In this document: one piece after another, positions 24,775 through 34,603 of the stretch
Position numbering within the stretch: the first letter of the stretch is position 1
Layout of the letters: each line of letters begins with the position of its first letter
Origin: Ignavibacteriaceae bacterium
GTDB lineage: Bacteria; Bacteroidota; Ignavibacteria; Ignavibacteriales; Ignavibacteriaceae
DNA: 35,289 nt
NCBI GenBank assembly: GCA_013388515.1
Contig: JACAFC010000150.1
Location: 1-35,289 of the forward strand
Direction: 5' to 3'
The notes under the pieces: generated by a model
Databases searched by the model: none
The model's input: the letters and a program-made list of their open reading frames with translations, nothing else
Told to the model about the DNA's origin: nothing
Position numbers and translations under genes: made by a program

Positions 24775-24872
24775 ATTTCATCATTTAAAAATTATCTTTG
24801 AACTAAACTCATTATTTATTTAGATAAATATGTAAAAAAATTTTCCTGCCCACTTAAAATTAGGAGTACAAA

Positions 24873-26255
24873 GTGCTAAGCCATTTACTTCAGCCTGAAA
24901 TTAGAGCTTTAATTGATGAAAGAGACCTTAGCACTTTGAAAGAAATTCTAAGTGACTGGACACCAACTGACATTGCAGATCTTATTACCAACCTGCCTGC
25001 TGAAAATGAACAAGTTATTATTTTTAGACTTCTCCCTCAGGATTTAGCAACTGATACTTTTGAATACCTAGACTTTGATATGCAGATGGCCTTAATTAAG
25101 GCTATGGGTAAAGAAGAAGTTGCTTCAATACTGAATGAAATGTCTGCAGATGATCGTACGGCTCTTTTAGAAGAATTACCGAGTTTAGCAGCAAAACAAA
25201 TGATCATGATGCTTTCACCTGAGGAAAGAAAAATAGCTACCTCGTTACTTGGATATCCTGAAAACAGTGTCGGGAGATTGATGACCCCGGATTATATTGC
25301 TGTAAAACCGGAATGGACAATCGATCAAACACTTGAGCACATACGCAAATATGGCAAGCACAGTGAAACATTGAATGTTATTTATGTAATAGATGAAAAA
25401 GGCAGGCTTATTGATGATCTAAAAATTAGAGATATTATTCTTGCCCCTCTTGAAAGTGTAATCGCAGATCTGATGGATGAAAATTATGTAAAGCTTAATG
25501 TTCATGATGATCAGGAAAAAGCAGTCGAAGTCTTTAAAAAGTATGATAGGGTTGCATTACCTGTTGTTGACGCCTTCGAATTTCTCATAGGAATAGTTAC
25601 TGTTGACGACGTTCTTGATGTTGCGGAGGAAGAAGCAACGGAAGATATTCATAAACTTGGTGGTACCGAAGCTTTGGAAGAACCGTACATTGATACTACT
25701 ATTTCCGATATGGTAAAGAAAAGAGGAAGATGGCTGGTTGTATTGTTCATTGGTGAAATGCTGACTGCTTCAGCAATGGGATTTTTTGAAGACCAAATAA
25801 GCAAGGCAGTGATACTCACATTATTTGTTCCACTAATTATTTCAAGTGGCGGAAATTCGGGATCACAAGCTGCAACTTTAGTTATTCGAGCGATGTCGCT
25901 TGGTGAAATCGCTTTAACTGATTGGTGGAGGGTAATGAAAAGGGAAATTATTTCGGGTTTATTGTTAGGACTAATTTTGGGTTTGGTTGCATTCTTGCGC
26001 ACAATTGTATGGACTTTTTTTATTGAGAGTTTAGGTCCTCACTGGATCTTTATTGGTTTAACAGTAAGTTTTTCACTAATTGGTGTTGTGCTGTGGGGAA
26101 CATTGTCAGGTTCAATGCTGCCTTTTATTTTGAAAAAGCTTGGGGCCGATCCAGCAACTTCCTCAGCACCCTTTGTTGCAACTTTGGTCGACGTAATAGG
26201 AATAATTATTTATTTCGGCTTTGCAATTTTTCTGCTTACTGGTAAATTGCTTTGA
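24873..26255 (+). CDS. mgtE: Magnesium transporter MgtE
   Basis: 460 residues. The N-terminal superhelical MgtE_N domain (about 15-125) contains [14 protein letters not shown] and [24 protein letters not shown]. Two CBS domains follow (about 135-255; [19 protein letters not shown] and [24 protein letters not shown]). Then come the plug helix and a five-helix pore with [46 protein letters not shown]. It is a Mg2+-gated Mg2+ channel of the inner membrane. The GTG start at 24873 is supported by AGGAG at 24862-24866. Complete and of normal length. Confidence 0.95.
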   Translation: MLSHLLQPEIRALIDERDLSTLKEILSDWTPTDIADLITNLPAENEQVIIFRLLPQDLATDTFEYLDFDMQMALIKAMGKEEVASILNEMSADDRTALLEELPSLAAKQMIMMLSPEERKIATSLLGYPENSVGRLMTPDYIAVKPEWTIDQTLEHIRKYGKHSETLNVIYVIDEKGRLIDDLKIRDIILAPLESVIADLMDENYVKLNVHDDQEKAVEVFKKYDRVALPVVDAFEFLIGIVTVDDVLDVAEEEATEDIHKLGGTEALEEPYIDTTISDMVKKRGRWLVVLFIGEMLTASAMGFFEDQISKAVILTLFVPLIISSGGNSGSQAATLVIRAMSLGEIALTDWWRVMKREIISGLLLGLILGLVAFLRTIVWTFFIESLGPHWIFIGLTVSFSLIGVVLWGTLSGSMLPFILKKLGADPATSSAPFVATLVDVIGIIIYFGFAIFLLTGKLL

Positions 26256-26381
26256 ACAATAAAACTATCTGGTAAATGGGTATTTTAATATTTACGATTT
26301 AATTAGTATCTGTTGAATAGCTCTACTTAAATTATTCAAGTAATAAATATTGCTTTTCACTATTAACTACTTTATGCTGCT

Positions 26382-26411
26382 GTAACCATTTCTAAATCAG
26401 AAATTGGTTAC
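26382..26411 (+). terminator. Hairpin between mgtE and the polysaccharide genes
   Basis: GTAACCATTTCT (26382-26393) pairs with AGAAATTGGTTAC (26399-26411) with a single bulge and a 5-base loop, followed by AAAGTTTTAATT. It is the strongest hairpin in the 215-base gap and may end the mgtE transcript. It lacks a GC-rich stem and a long T-run. Confidence 0.45.
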
Positions 26412-26470
26412 AAAGTTTTAATTAAAGCGTTACATATTATTAAATCATTATATGGAAATAAAATAAATCT

Positions 26471-27061
26471 ATGAACGAAAAGAAATATTATGTAGACCAA
26501 CACGCCGTTGTAGATGAGAATGTTGAAATTGGCGAAGGAACTAAAATTTGGCATTTCAGTCATGTTCAATCCGGAGCAAAGATTGGTAAAAAATGTATTC
26601 TGGGGCAAAATGTAAACATTGGCAACAACGTAACTATAGGTAATTTTGTTAAGATACAGAATAATGTTTCTGTTTATGAGGGTGTAACTCTCGAAGATTA
26701 TGTTTTTTGTGGACCTTCAATGGTATTCACAAATATCAAGGACCCAAGATCAAAATATCCTCAAGTGGGAGCTTCCTACTACATAAAAACATTAGTTAAG
26801 GAGGGTGCTTCACTTGGAGCAAATTCAACTATTGTATGCGGAATAACAATCGGTCGTTTTGCATTCGTAGGAGCTGGAGCAGTTGTAACGAAGGACGTTC
26901 CAGATTTTGCAATGGTAGTTGGTAATCCAGGAAGAATTAAAGGATGGTTTAGTGAAGCGGGTAAAAAACTAGAATTTAATGATGAGGGAATTGCTTATTG
27001 TGAAAAATCTAAAAAGACATACAAATTAGAAAACGGTATTGTTCGCGAGATAGAATTATAA
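26471..27061 (+). CDS. WbpD/WlbB-like sugar N-acetyltransferase (left-handed beta helix)
   Basis: 196 residues. Hexapeptide repeats form a left-handed beta helix (VDENVEIGEGTKIWHFSHVQSG, ILGQNVNIGNNVTIGNFVKI). The segment VFCGPSMVFTNIKDPRSKYP and the acetyl-CoA-site region GASLGANSTIVCG with GRFAFVGAGAVVTKDVPDFAMVVGNP are typical of UDP-2-acetamido-3-amino-glucuronate acetyltransferases. It would N-acetylate the 3-amino group of a nucleotide sugar for surface polysaccharide. The aminotransferase at 27814 is a natural partner. The matching dehydrogenases (WbpA/WbpB type) are not in the window. Confidence 0.87.
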   Translation: MNEKKYYVDQHAVVDENVEIGEGTKIWHFSHVQSGAKIGKKCILGQNVNIGNNVTIGNFVKIQNNVSVYEGVTLEDYVFCGPSMVFTNIKDPRSKYPQVGASYYIKTLVKEGASLGANSTIVCGITIGRFAFVGAGAVVTKDVPDFAMVVGNPGRIKGWFSEAGKKLEFNDEGIAYCEKSKKTYKLENGIVREIEL

Positions 27062-27137
27062 ATACATAACTTAGAATAACCCAGCTCATATCAATTGTTT
27101 AAACTATAAATTCTAACCTAATTAGATTCAATTTTCT

Positions 27138-27686
27138 ATGGAAATTACTAAAGCAAATTTAAATGGTATTCTTGTTATAAAGCCTTCTGTATTTGAGGAC
27201 AGCAGAGGTTACTTTGCAGAAACGTATCATGCTGCTAGGTACAGAGAAGTTGGTATTGATGTGGATTTCGTACAGGATAATGTATCTGTATCAAAAAAAA
27301 ATACACTGCGAGGGCTTCACTTTCAAATACCACCTAAAGGACAAGGTAAACTTTGTCAAGTATTAAAAGGTTCAGTATTAGATGTTGCAGTTGATATACG
27401 ATCTGGGTCACCAACTTTTGGTAAATATTTTAGTATTGAACTGTCCGATTCAAATCATTTGCAATTATTCATTCCGCAAGGTTTTGCTCATGGATTTGCC
27501 GTTTTATCGGAGGAAGTAATATTTCATTATAAATGTACTGATTTTTATAGCAAGCAGCATGAAAGATCAATCAGATTTGATGATCCGAAACTTGGAATAA
27601 ATTGGGGGGTTCAAAATCCAATAGTATCCGAGAAAGATTTAAATGCACCTTTGTTTAAGGATATTGATATGGGGCTTAATTATTAG
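27138..27686 (+). CDS. rfbC: dTDP-4-dehydrorhamnose 3,5-epimerase
   Basis: 182 residues, the usual RmlC length. Signature segments are DSRGYFAETYH, FVQDNVSVSKKNTLRGLHFQIPP (catalytic His in LRGLHFQ), GKLCQVLKGSVLDVAVDIRSGSPTFGKY and IPQGFAHGFAVLSEE. A Tyr-containing FHYKCTDFYSKQHERSIRFDD follows. It epimerises dTDP-4-keto-6-deoxyglucose on the way to dTDP-L-rhamnose. No rmlA, rmlB or rmlD lies in the window, so they must be elsewhere or the enzyme serves another dTDP sugar. Confidence 0.93.
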   Translation: MEITKANLNGILVIKPSVFEDSRGYFAETYHAARYREVGIDVDFVQDNVSVSKKNTLRGLHFQIPPKGQGKLCQVLKGSVLDVAVDIRSGSPTFGKYFSIELSDSNHLQLFIPQGFAHGFAVLSEEVIFHYKCTDFYSKQHERSIRFDDPKLGINWGVQNPIVSEKDLNAPLFKDIDMGLNY

Positions 27687-27813
27687 TTTGTCATCCATTT
27701 TTATATTAAACAACAAGTCTTTCTTTTACCAAAATTGGCTTCTTACTCCTGCTAACTTCCATTTTCCTGCCATAATATTTAATTTTACTTAACAAAAAAA
27801 ATGAAAGAGAAAT

Positions 27814-28989
27814 ATGAAAGTTCCTTTGCTAGATTTAAAACCGCAATATAAATCACTTAAAAAAGAATTAGATGACACGCTCATACGAGTTGCAGAATCT
27901 CAATATTTTATTCTTGGTCCTGAAGTTGATAAAATGGAAAAGTCCTTTAATGAATATTTAGGGGTCAAATATTCACTTGGTGTTTCCTCCGGTACTGATG
28001 CACTATTATTAGCACTAATGGCTATAGAAATAAAACCTGGCGATGAGGTGATTGTTCCCACGTATTCTTTTTTTGCAACTGCCGGAGTTGTTTCAAGATT
28101 AAATGCTGTTCCAGTTCTTGTAGATTCGGATCCAGTAACTTTCAATATTATTCCATCCGATATTGAAAAGAAAATAACTGTTAAAACAAAAGCAATTATT
28201 CCAGTTCACTTATATGGGCAAAGCTGTGAAATGGATGAAATAATGTCTATAGCTAAAAAACGGAATATTAAAGTTATTGAGGATGCTGCTCAGGCAATTG
28301 GAGTTCAGTATAAGGACGGAAAACATGTTGGAACTATTGGAGATATTGGATGTTTTTCCTTCTTCCCGAGTAAAAACCTTGGTTGTTTTGGCGATGGCGG
28401 CTTGGTAACAACAAATGATGACAAACTTGCGGAAAAGATGAGAATCTTGAGAGTTCATGGCGGCGAACCAAAATATTATCATAAGGTTATTGGTGGTAAT
28501 TTTAGGTTAGATGCTTTGCAAGCAGCAATTCTTAATGTTAAATTGCCCTACCTTGATTCATGGTCGGAACAAAGAAGAAAGAATGCTGAAACTTATACTC
28601 GATTATTTATTGATAAAGGCTTATCTCAGGATGTGGGTAAAATTAATTTTGATGAAAAAAATAAAGTACTTTTACCTAAAGCAGTCTATCTCAAAAATGC
28701 AGACGTGGCTAAGAATTATCATATTTACAATCAATATATAATTAGAGTTGAAAAACGAGATGAACTAAGAAAGTTTTTAACTGAAAAAGAAATTGGTACT
28801 GAGATTTATTACCCTGTTCCTTTCCATTTACAGGAATGCTTTTCAAATCTTGGTTATAAAGCAGGAGATTTCCCATTAGCTGAAATGTCTGCAAATACAT
28901 CAATTGCACTGCCAATTTATCCTGAGTTAACTTTAGAACAAATAAAATATGTAGTTGATATGATTGATGAATTTCATAAGCATAATTGA
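27814..28989 (+). CDS. DegT/DnrJ/EryC1/StrS-family sugar aminotransferase
   Basis: 391 residues, PLP-dependent fold type I. It begins VPLLDLKPQYKSLKKELDDTL, with SSGTDALLLALMAI for phosphate binding and DAAQAIG carrying the Asp that contacts the pyridine nitrogen. The PLP lysine is K187 in FFPSKNLGCFGDGG. GGNFRLDALQAAIL and PVPFHLQECF are late family signatures. It transfers an amino group to a keto-sugar nucleotide. With the WbpD-like acetyltransferase it probably makes a 3-acetamido sugar, as in the WbpE/WlbC step. There is a 127-base gap from rfbC and only 15 bases to the next gene. Confidence 0.92.
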   Translation: MKVPLLDLKPQYKSLKKELDDTLIRVAESQYFILGPEVDKMEKSFNEYLGVKYSLGVSSGTDALLLALMAIEIKPGDEVIVPTYSFFATAGVVSRLNAVPVLVDSDPVTFNIIPSDIEKKITVKTKAIIPVHLYGQSCEMDEIMSIAKKRNIKVIEDAAQAIGVQYKDGKHVGTIGDIGCFSFFPSKNLGCFGDGGLVTTNDDKLAEKMRILRVHGGEPKYYHKVIGGNFRLDALQAAILNVKLPYLDSWSEQRRKNAETYTRLFIDKGLSQDVGKINFDEKNKVLLPKAVYLKNADVAKNYHIYNQYIIRVEKRDELRKFLTEKEIGTEIYYPVPFHLQECFSNLGYKAGDFPLAEMSANTSIALPIYPELTLEQIKYVVDMIDEFHKHN

Positions 28990-29004
28990 TAACTGAAATA
29001 ATGC

Positions 29005-29967
29005 ATGAATAATTTAAAGTATATAAATAAAAAAATTTATTTGGCTGGGCATACTGGAATGGTTGGTTCAGCCGTGCTAAGATATCTTAAAAAGGCAGGT
29101 TATTCCAATATTATTTATCGATCAATTGATGAGCTCGATTTGACAAAACAATTAGCGGTTGAAAACTTTTTTGATCATGAGAAACCGGAAGTGGTTATTA
29201 TTGCTGCGGCAAAAGTTGGCGGCATTCTTGCAAATAATACCTACCGCGCACAATTTATTTATGAAAACCTAATGATAGAATCTAACCTAATTCATGCATC
29301 ATATATAAACAAAGTTGAAAAGTTGATATTTCTTGGTAGCTCATGCATTTACCCCAAACTTGCTAAACAACCCCTCAAAGAAGAGTATTTGCTTTCTGAT
29401 TACCTCGAGTACACAAATGAGCCTTATGCTATTGCAAAAATTGCGGGAATAAAATTGTGTGAAAATTATTATAAACAATATGGTTGTAATTTTTATTCAA
29501 TTATGCCTACCAATCTCTATGGACCCAATGATAATTTTGACTTAAATACTTCGCATGTTTTACCTGCTTTGCTTCGAAAATTTCATGATGCTTTGATAAA
29601 TAATCATGCATACGTATCTATTTGGGGAACTGGGAAACCGCTTCGGGAATTTATGTATGTGGATGATTTAGCTGAAGGGCTTTGCTTTCTTTTAGAAAAT
29701 ATTGAAGCCAAGGATTTATACGATAACAATCTTGCATTTCTTAATATTGGTACTGGAAAAGATTTAAGTATATCTGACCTTGCAGGAATTATTGCCAAGG
29801 TTGTTGGATATAATGGTAGTGTTATCTATGATAGTTCTAAACCTGACGGTACACCTAGAAAACTGCTCGATGTTTCAAGAATAAATTCTCTTGGCTGGAA
29901 AGCTAAAACTGATCTTCGTGAAGGAATTGAAAAAACTTATCAATGGTTTTTATCGAATAAAAAATGA
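29005..29967 (+). CDS. fcl: GDP-L-fucose synthase
   Basis: 320 residues of the extended SDR family. The NADP motif is LAGHTGMVGSAVLRYLKKAG. KVGGILANNTYRAQFIYENLMIE and FLGSSCIYPKLAKQPLKE (catalytic Ser/Cys) are visible, along with the catalytic Tyr-Lys pair in EPYAIAKIAGIKLCE. MPTNLYGPNDNFD and the C-terminal LDVSRINSLGWKAKTDLREGIEKTY complete it. It epimerises and reduces GDP-4-keto-6-deoxymannose to GDP-L-fucose. It works with the GDP-mannose dehydratase encoded 29 bases downstream. Both are in the polysaccharide cluster. Confidence 0.95.
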   Translation: MNNLKYINKKIYLAGHTGMVGSAVLRYLKKAGYSNIIYRSIDELDLTKQLAVENFFDHEKPEVVIIAAAKVGGILANNTYRAQFIYENLMIESNLIHASYINKVEKLIFLGSSCIYPKLAKQPLKEEYLLSDYLEYTNEPYAIAKIAGIKLCENYYKQYGCNFYSIMPTNLYGPNDNFDLNTSHVLPALLRKFHDALINNHAYVSIWGTGKPLREFMYVDDLAEGLCFLLENIEAKDLYDNNLAFLNIGTGKDLSISDLAGIIAKVVGYNGSVIYDSSKPDGTPRKLLDVSRINSLGWKAKTDLREGIEKTYQWFLSNKK

Positions 29968-29996
29968 AACTTAAAGGTATTATGGGAGAATATTGA

Positions 29997-31124
29997 ATGG
30001 CTAAAGCTATTATTACTGGAATTACGGGTCAGGATGGAAGTTATTTAACAGAAATTCTGCTCAATAAAGGTTATGAAGTTCACGGAATTATAAGAAGGAG
30101 CAGTTCCTTTAACACTGGCCGAATAGACCATCTGTATGCCGATAAAAATGTCTTAAATAAAAAATTGTTTCTTCATTACGGCGATCTTGTAGACACAAGC
30201 AATATGAATCGGCTTTTAGAGAAAATTGAGCCTGATGAAATTTATAACCTTGCAGCTCAAAGTCATGTAAAAGTATCATTTGAAATTCCGGACTATACAG
30301 CCCAAGTAGATGCTTTAGGAACTCTGCGGTTTTTAGATGCAATAAGGGAAGTAGGACTAAAAAGAGTGAAGTTTTATCAAGCATCTACCAGCGAATTATA
30401 TGGAAAAGTTCAAGAGATCCCTCAATCTGAACAGACTCCATTTTATCCTAGATCACCGTATGGAGTCGCCAAACTTTACGGTTACTGGATAATTGTTAAT
30501 TATAGAGAAGCTTATAACATATTTGCTTGCAATGGAATTTTATTTAATCATGAATCACCTCGCAGAGGAGAAACATTTGTAACAAGAAAAATTACTCGTG
30601 CCGCTTCTTCAATTGCTGCTGGACTTCAAACGACTTTAGCACTTGGTAATCTTGATGCAAAAAGAGATTGGGGTTTTGCGCCTGAGTATTGTGAAGGAAT
30701 GTGGAAAATACTCCAACATAAAACACCCGAGGATTTTGTGCTTGCAACCGGTGAAACTCATACAGTGAGAGAGTTCGTTGAACTAACTTTTAAGGAAATA
30801 GGAATAGAATTAGAGTGGAAAGGCAAGAATGAATTTGAGAGAGGAGTAATTAAAAAGATAGATGTTAGTAAAGCAGAAGAATTATTGGATACAAAAAACA
30901 AATCAAAAATTTATAAAGAAACTTTTTCAAGAAATTTGAAAAAAGGGGATACAATAATAATTGTAGATCGAAACTACTACCGCCCAACCGAAGTGGAACT
31001 TTTAATCGGAAACCCCGCAAAAGCTAAAAAACTGCTTGGATGGAAAGCCAAAACAAAGTTTGAAGATTTGGTTAGGATTATGATAAAAAGTGATATGGAA
31101 AAAATATTTACTAGAGGTTATTAG
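29997..31124 (+). CDS. gmd: GDP-mannose 4,6-dehydratase
   Basis: 375 residues. The NADP motif is [20 protein letters not shown], with [43 protein letters not shown] (catalytic Thr/Ser-Glu), the YxxxK pair in [12 protein letters not shown] and [18 protein letters not shown]-terminal [22 protein letters not shown] closes it. It converts GDP-mannose to GDP-4-keto-6-deoxymannose, the first step to GDP-L-fucose. The TAG stop at 31122-31124 lies inside the 3' end of the opposite-strand CHAT gene (14-base overlap). Confidence 0.96.
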   Translation: MAKAIITGITGQDGSYLTEILLNKGYEVHGIIRRSSSFNTGRIDHLYADKNVLNKKLFLHYGDLVDTSNMNRLLEKIEPDEIYNLAAQSHVKVSFEIPDYTAQVDALGTLRFLDAIREVGLKRVKFYQASTSELYGKVQEIPQSEQTPFYPRSPYGVAKLYGYWIIVNYREAYNIFACNGILFNHESPRRGETFVTRKITRAASSIAAGLQTTLALGNLDAKRDWGFAPEYCEGMWKILQHKTPEDFVLATGETHTVREFVELTFKEIGIELEWKGKNEFERGVIKKIDVSKAEELLDTKNKSKIYKETFSRNLKKGDTIIIVDRNYYRPTEVELLIGNPAKAKKLLGWKAKTKFEDLVRIMIKSDMEKIFTRGY

Positions 31125-34100
31125 TTCTGCTTAGTTGTTTGCGCTTTTGCAGAGATAAATAAACTGCTGCTGAAATAAAAAGAAATAATAGAAGCAAAAT
31201 TACTAGTGTAGATATTTTTGAAGGTGATTCGAGCTCAATTTTGGAAGTATTGCCAGTTATAACAAATGCTGCCCAGAAATATGGATTTGGTGAAATTTTT
31301 TTAATAAACTCCAATTTTGCTAATCTTAAAGCTTCAACTTTATCTTTGCCATCTTTAAGGTTTTTATAAAAATAACTCATAAGGTACGAAGTATATTTAT
31401 CATTAACCTCCCACAATGAAACCAGTGTACTTTTTACACCCGCTTCAAATAAAGCCTTAGTCATACCAATTATTCCTTCAGATTCATCTATTTTCCCAAG
31501 TCCTGAACTGCAAGAACTGAGAACCACAAGATCGGAATTTAATCGTAGCTGGATAATTTCAGAAGTTTCTAAAAATCCATCGTTTTCTCTATCATAAAAA
31601 TTTGAGAAAAAAATCAGCGGCTGCTTGTTGAACAGCATAGAATGAGTTGAGAGATGAATGATTTTACTTAGCTCTGCATTATCTTTAAAATTTGTCTCAG
31701 TTGCATCTCTGCTTAAAAATACATGATCTGTCTTTATGATCGAACCTATTGCGGCAACTTCATCTTCGGAATATTTAAGTGGAAGTAAAGTTAAACTTCT
31801 AGGAAAATTCACGTCATCTTCAAGCAGTTCTCTCCTCTCAGCAAAATCTTCAGATTGATTATCGATAGCTGGATTTCCTAAAACAAGTATTTTATGGCTT
31901 GATGATAAATTGTTCCTTATTTGGTTAACAAATAATGATGCTGATGGTATATAAGAAACAGCATAATCTTCAATTAAGAATTTTTTATCAGCATAATTGA
32001 AATTACTTTGATTGGATTGATAATTAGTAACCAAAAATTCAAATGGTATTGTTAGTAGTTCCTTTGAAGGGGAAATAACCAATCGCTCATTTAGTGGAAT
32101 GTTTGATAAAACTGGTTTTAAAATACGGTTGAATAGTTCAAATGCTGATTTGGAATTAAAAGCAAAAAGATCTTTATTGAAAAAATATTTTTCTCTTGAA
32201 TCTTTATCAAAATAAGGAGAAATACTTGAAACTAAACTTTCAAGGTTTTTGTCATTTAGGGGAATCTCGATGCATTTAAAATCGTTTTTTGTAATTAAGA
32301 ATAAATATGATTTTGCATCTGTTGAATATATGGAAATAAAATTCTCTTTCGCATGCAAACACTTCTGGAGTTCGTAAATTTGATTACTTTGTTCATTTTG
32401 AACTAAATGTTTTAGATTAGGATACTTGTTGGAAAGATAGTTTTTAAGACTTGTAAAATCTCTAATTAAAGAATCAGTCGTTTGTTGATTATAAATGCCG
32501 GAGTTTATCATCCAGTCTAATTCATAAAGCAGTTCTATCTTGGCAGTATCTGCAGATAAAGTTGTAAGTTTTAAATTAAGCAGATTTTGTATAGTGTTAC
32601 GCGATCTGGATTTGTCTATAATTAAAAAGGCGTCGCTAAATTTTTTCTGATCTAATAACAATTTTGCATATGAATCGTACAACGATCTTCTTGAATTAAA
32701 GTAAGAAATCTGTATCTCATTTTCATCAAAAAGAGGTTTGGAAACTTTTTCAACTAGACTAATCCCAGATTCGTAAAAAGATTTTGCTGCATCTATAAAT
32801 CCGTGCTTGTAAAATAAATTGCCCAGAGAGCTGTAGGCTGCTATTTGCAAATTGACGTCATTAAGTTCCTTGCTAAGTTTTAAGGCTAACTTATAATTTG
32901 ATTGAGCGTGTTGAAATGAGTTTTTAGTATTTTCAATATCACCTTCAAGTAAAGCCTGCTCGGCAACTAAATAATCCCATCCATTTTTCTGAGCAAGTTT
33001 TTTTGCCTTAAACAAACAATCTACAGCTTTCGAAATCTGATTTCTAGAAAGGTGAAGCTCAGATAAATCACCATAAGATTGAACTGCTGCATAATCATTA
33101 CCTGATTTAAATGCTAATTCTATAGCCTGATTAAAATATTTCTCCGCTAATGAAAAGCTATCAGTTCTAAGATAGGTAAGAGCCAATTTGTGTAAGACAT
33201 CCGCTGAGGCATAATTGTTTGATGAATATTTCTGAATTTCTAATGCATATTCGTAATAAAATTTTGCATTGGAATAATTGCTCAGATTGAAATTCAGTGC
33301 TCCCAAACCAGTACTTATTTCTGAATTGAGGGCATTATCTTTAATCTCATTAGAAAGTTTTTGTGCTTCACGATAGTATTTTAGTGATTTGGAGTAGTTT
33401 GCAAGATTAGCATAAACATCTCCCAACCCCACCAAGTTTAATGCTTGCGCTCGTATATCGTCTCCGGCAAATTGGATACCCTCTTCAAAATATTTAATAG
33501 AAGATTGATAATTGAAAAAATTCATATAAAGTTTGCCGAGGTTGTGAGAAATAAGTGCAAGCCTAACAGAGTTACCTAACTTTTTATATGAATCATAACT
33601 CTTAATGTAATAGTTTTTTGCATCTACAAGCTGATTTGTAAACGTTAAAGAAACTCCAAGTTCTGAATTACCAAAGGCTAGAGTCTCAATTTCATTAATG
33701 GATTTTGCCATTTCTATACCGTCTTTAATAAATTTTTGTGCCGCGTCAAAATTATTTTTCGCATCAGCACAGATACCTAAATTTATTAATGCTTTTGATG
33801 CAGTTATCTTATCATTGATTTGCTTAGAGAATGTTAATGATTTATTGTAATATTTTTCTGCTGATTGATAGTCATTAGATAAATAAGCCAGGGTGCCTTC
33901 AAAAAGATAAATTTTAGGAGTTAAAAATTTCTCTTCTTTATAATAATTTTTTAGAAGGCTAATAACTGCAGCTGCTTTTTTATAGTTTGCCAGTCCTCTG
34001 TAAACTAAAGCCAGGTTGAGCAGAATGTTTTTGTCGTTGGAATCTAATGAATCAGCAATTAAAAAATTATTTAATGCTTCCTTATATTTTCCATTTACTA

Positions 34101-34590
34101 GATAAAAAACTCCTCCGAAATAAGCACTCTGAGTTTTACCAATTTTATTTGTATCGTTAAGTAGGCTCCATGCAAATGAAGATTGACCAGTAGCTTTCAC
34201 TGCTATTAGTAATTCATCAAAATAAGGATAATAATTTGGGTGATAATCGAATGCCATTATCAAAGAATCGAACATTTCCTTAAAGTTTCCATTTCGTTTA
34301 AGGATGATTGATTGCAGAAAGGGTTTTTCAAAACTGCCTGGTAAATTGTTGAGAGCTTTTGATTCGTTAAGTAAGTTAATATTAGAATTTTGAAGTATGA
34401 ACCTATACTCGTCTAAGTAATTCTGATTCCATCCATTTTGTAAAATTTTCGAACGAAGTGAATCAAGATTGTATGACTGATATTGATTAAAGTTTTTAGA
34501 ATTATTTTGCTGGGATTTATCGTAATTAATTATTGCAAATGCTGATATTATAAAAATTGGGAACAGCAGATATGTTTTTTTAAAGATCAT
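31111..34590 (-). CDS. TPR-repeat CHAT-domain (caspase-like) envelope protein
   Basis: 1,159 residues. An N-terminal hydrophobic segment ([20 protein letters not shown]) is followed by about a dozen TPR-like repeats to residue ~640 (for example [43 protein letters not shown]). A linker with [19 protein letters not shown] leads into a CHAT domain from about 820 to 1110. Catalytic candidates are H983 in IIHLSTHSM and C1027 in [11 protein letters not shown], then [23 protein letters not shown]-terminal transmembrane helix ([20 protein letters not shown]) and a basic tail (QKRKQLSR) end it. The topology predicts that TPR and CHAT domains face the periplasm. The upstream single-pass TPR gene ends 13 bases before the start. 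The protease substrate is unknown. Confidence 0.92.
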   Translation of the reverse strand: MIFKKTYLLFPIFIISAFAIINYDKSQQNNSKNFNQYQSYNLDSLRSKILQNGWNQNYLDEYRFILQNSNINLLNESKALNNLPGSFEKPFLQSIILKRNGNFKEMFDSLIMAFDYHPNYYPYFDELLIAVKATGQSSFAWSLLNDTNKIGKTQSAYFGGVFYLVNGKYKEALNNFLIADSLDSNDKNILLNLALVYRGLANYKKAAAVISLLKNYYKEEKFLTPKIYLFEGTLAYLSNDYQSAEKYYNKSLTFSKQINDKITASKALINLGICADAKNNFDAAQKFIKDGIEMAKSINEIETLAFGNSELGVSLTFTNQLVDAKNYYIKSYDSYKKLGNSVRLALISHNLGKLYMNFFNYQSSIKYFEEGIQFAGDDIRAQALNLVGLGDVYANLANYSKSLKYYREAQKLSNEIKDNALNSEISTGLGALNFNLSNYSNAKFYYEYALEIQKYSSNNYASADVLHKLALTYLRTDSFSLAEKYFNQAIELAFKSGNDYAAVQSYGDLSELHLSRNQISKAVDCLFKAKKLAQKNGWDYLVAEQALLEGDIENTKNSFQHAQSNYKLALKLSKELNDVNLQIAAYSSLGNLFYKHGFIDAAKSFYESGISLVEKVSKPLFDENEIQISYFNSRRSLYDSYAKLLLDQKKFSDAFLIIDKSRSRNTIQNLLNLKLTTLSADTAKIELLYELDWMINSGIYNQQTTDSLIRDFTSLKNYLSNKYPNLKHLVQNEQSNQIYELQKCLHAKENFISIYSTDAKSYLFLITKNDFKCIEIPLNDKNLESLVSSISPYFDKDSREKYFFNKDLFAFNSKSAFELFNRILKPVLSNIPLNERLVISPSKELLTIPFEFLVTNYQSNQSNFNYADKKFLIEDYAVSYIPSASLFVNQIRNNLSSSHKILVLGNPAIDNQSEDFAERRELLEDDVNFPRSLTLLPLKYSEDEVAAIGSIIKTDHVFLSRDATETNFKDNAELSKIIHLSTHSMLFNKQPLIFFSNFYDRENDGFLETSEIIQLRLNSDLVVLSSCSSGLGKIDESEGIIGMTKALFEAGVKSTLVSLWEVNDKYTSYLMSYFYKNLKDGKDKVEALRLAKLEFIKKISPNPYFWAAFVITGNTSKIELESPSKISTLVILLLLFLFISAAVYLSLQKRKQLSRTNNL

Positions 34591-34603
34591 GTACTATTAT
34601 TTA

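Noticed and set aside
25649-26002. 117-codon open frame on the - strand
   Set aside because: It is antisense to the conserved MgtE CBS and pore region; a shadow frame.
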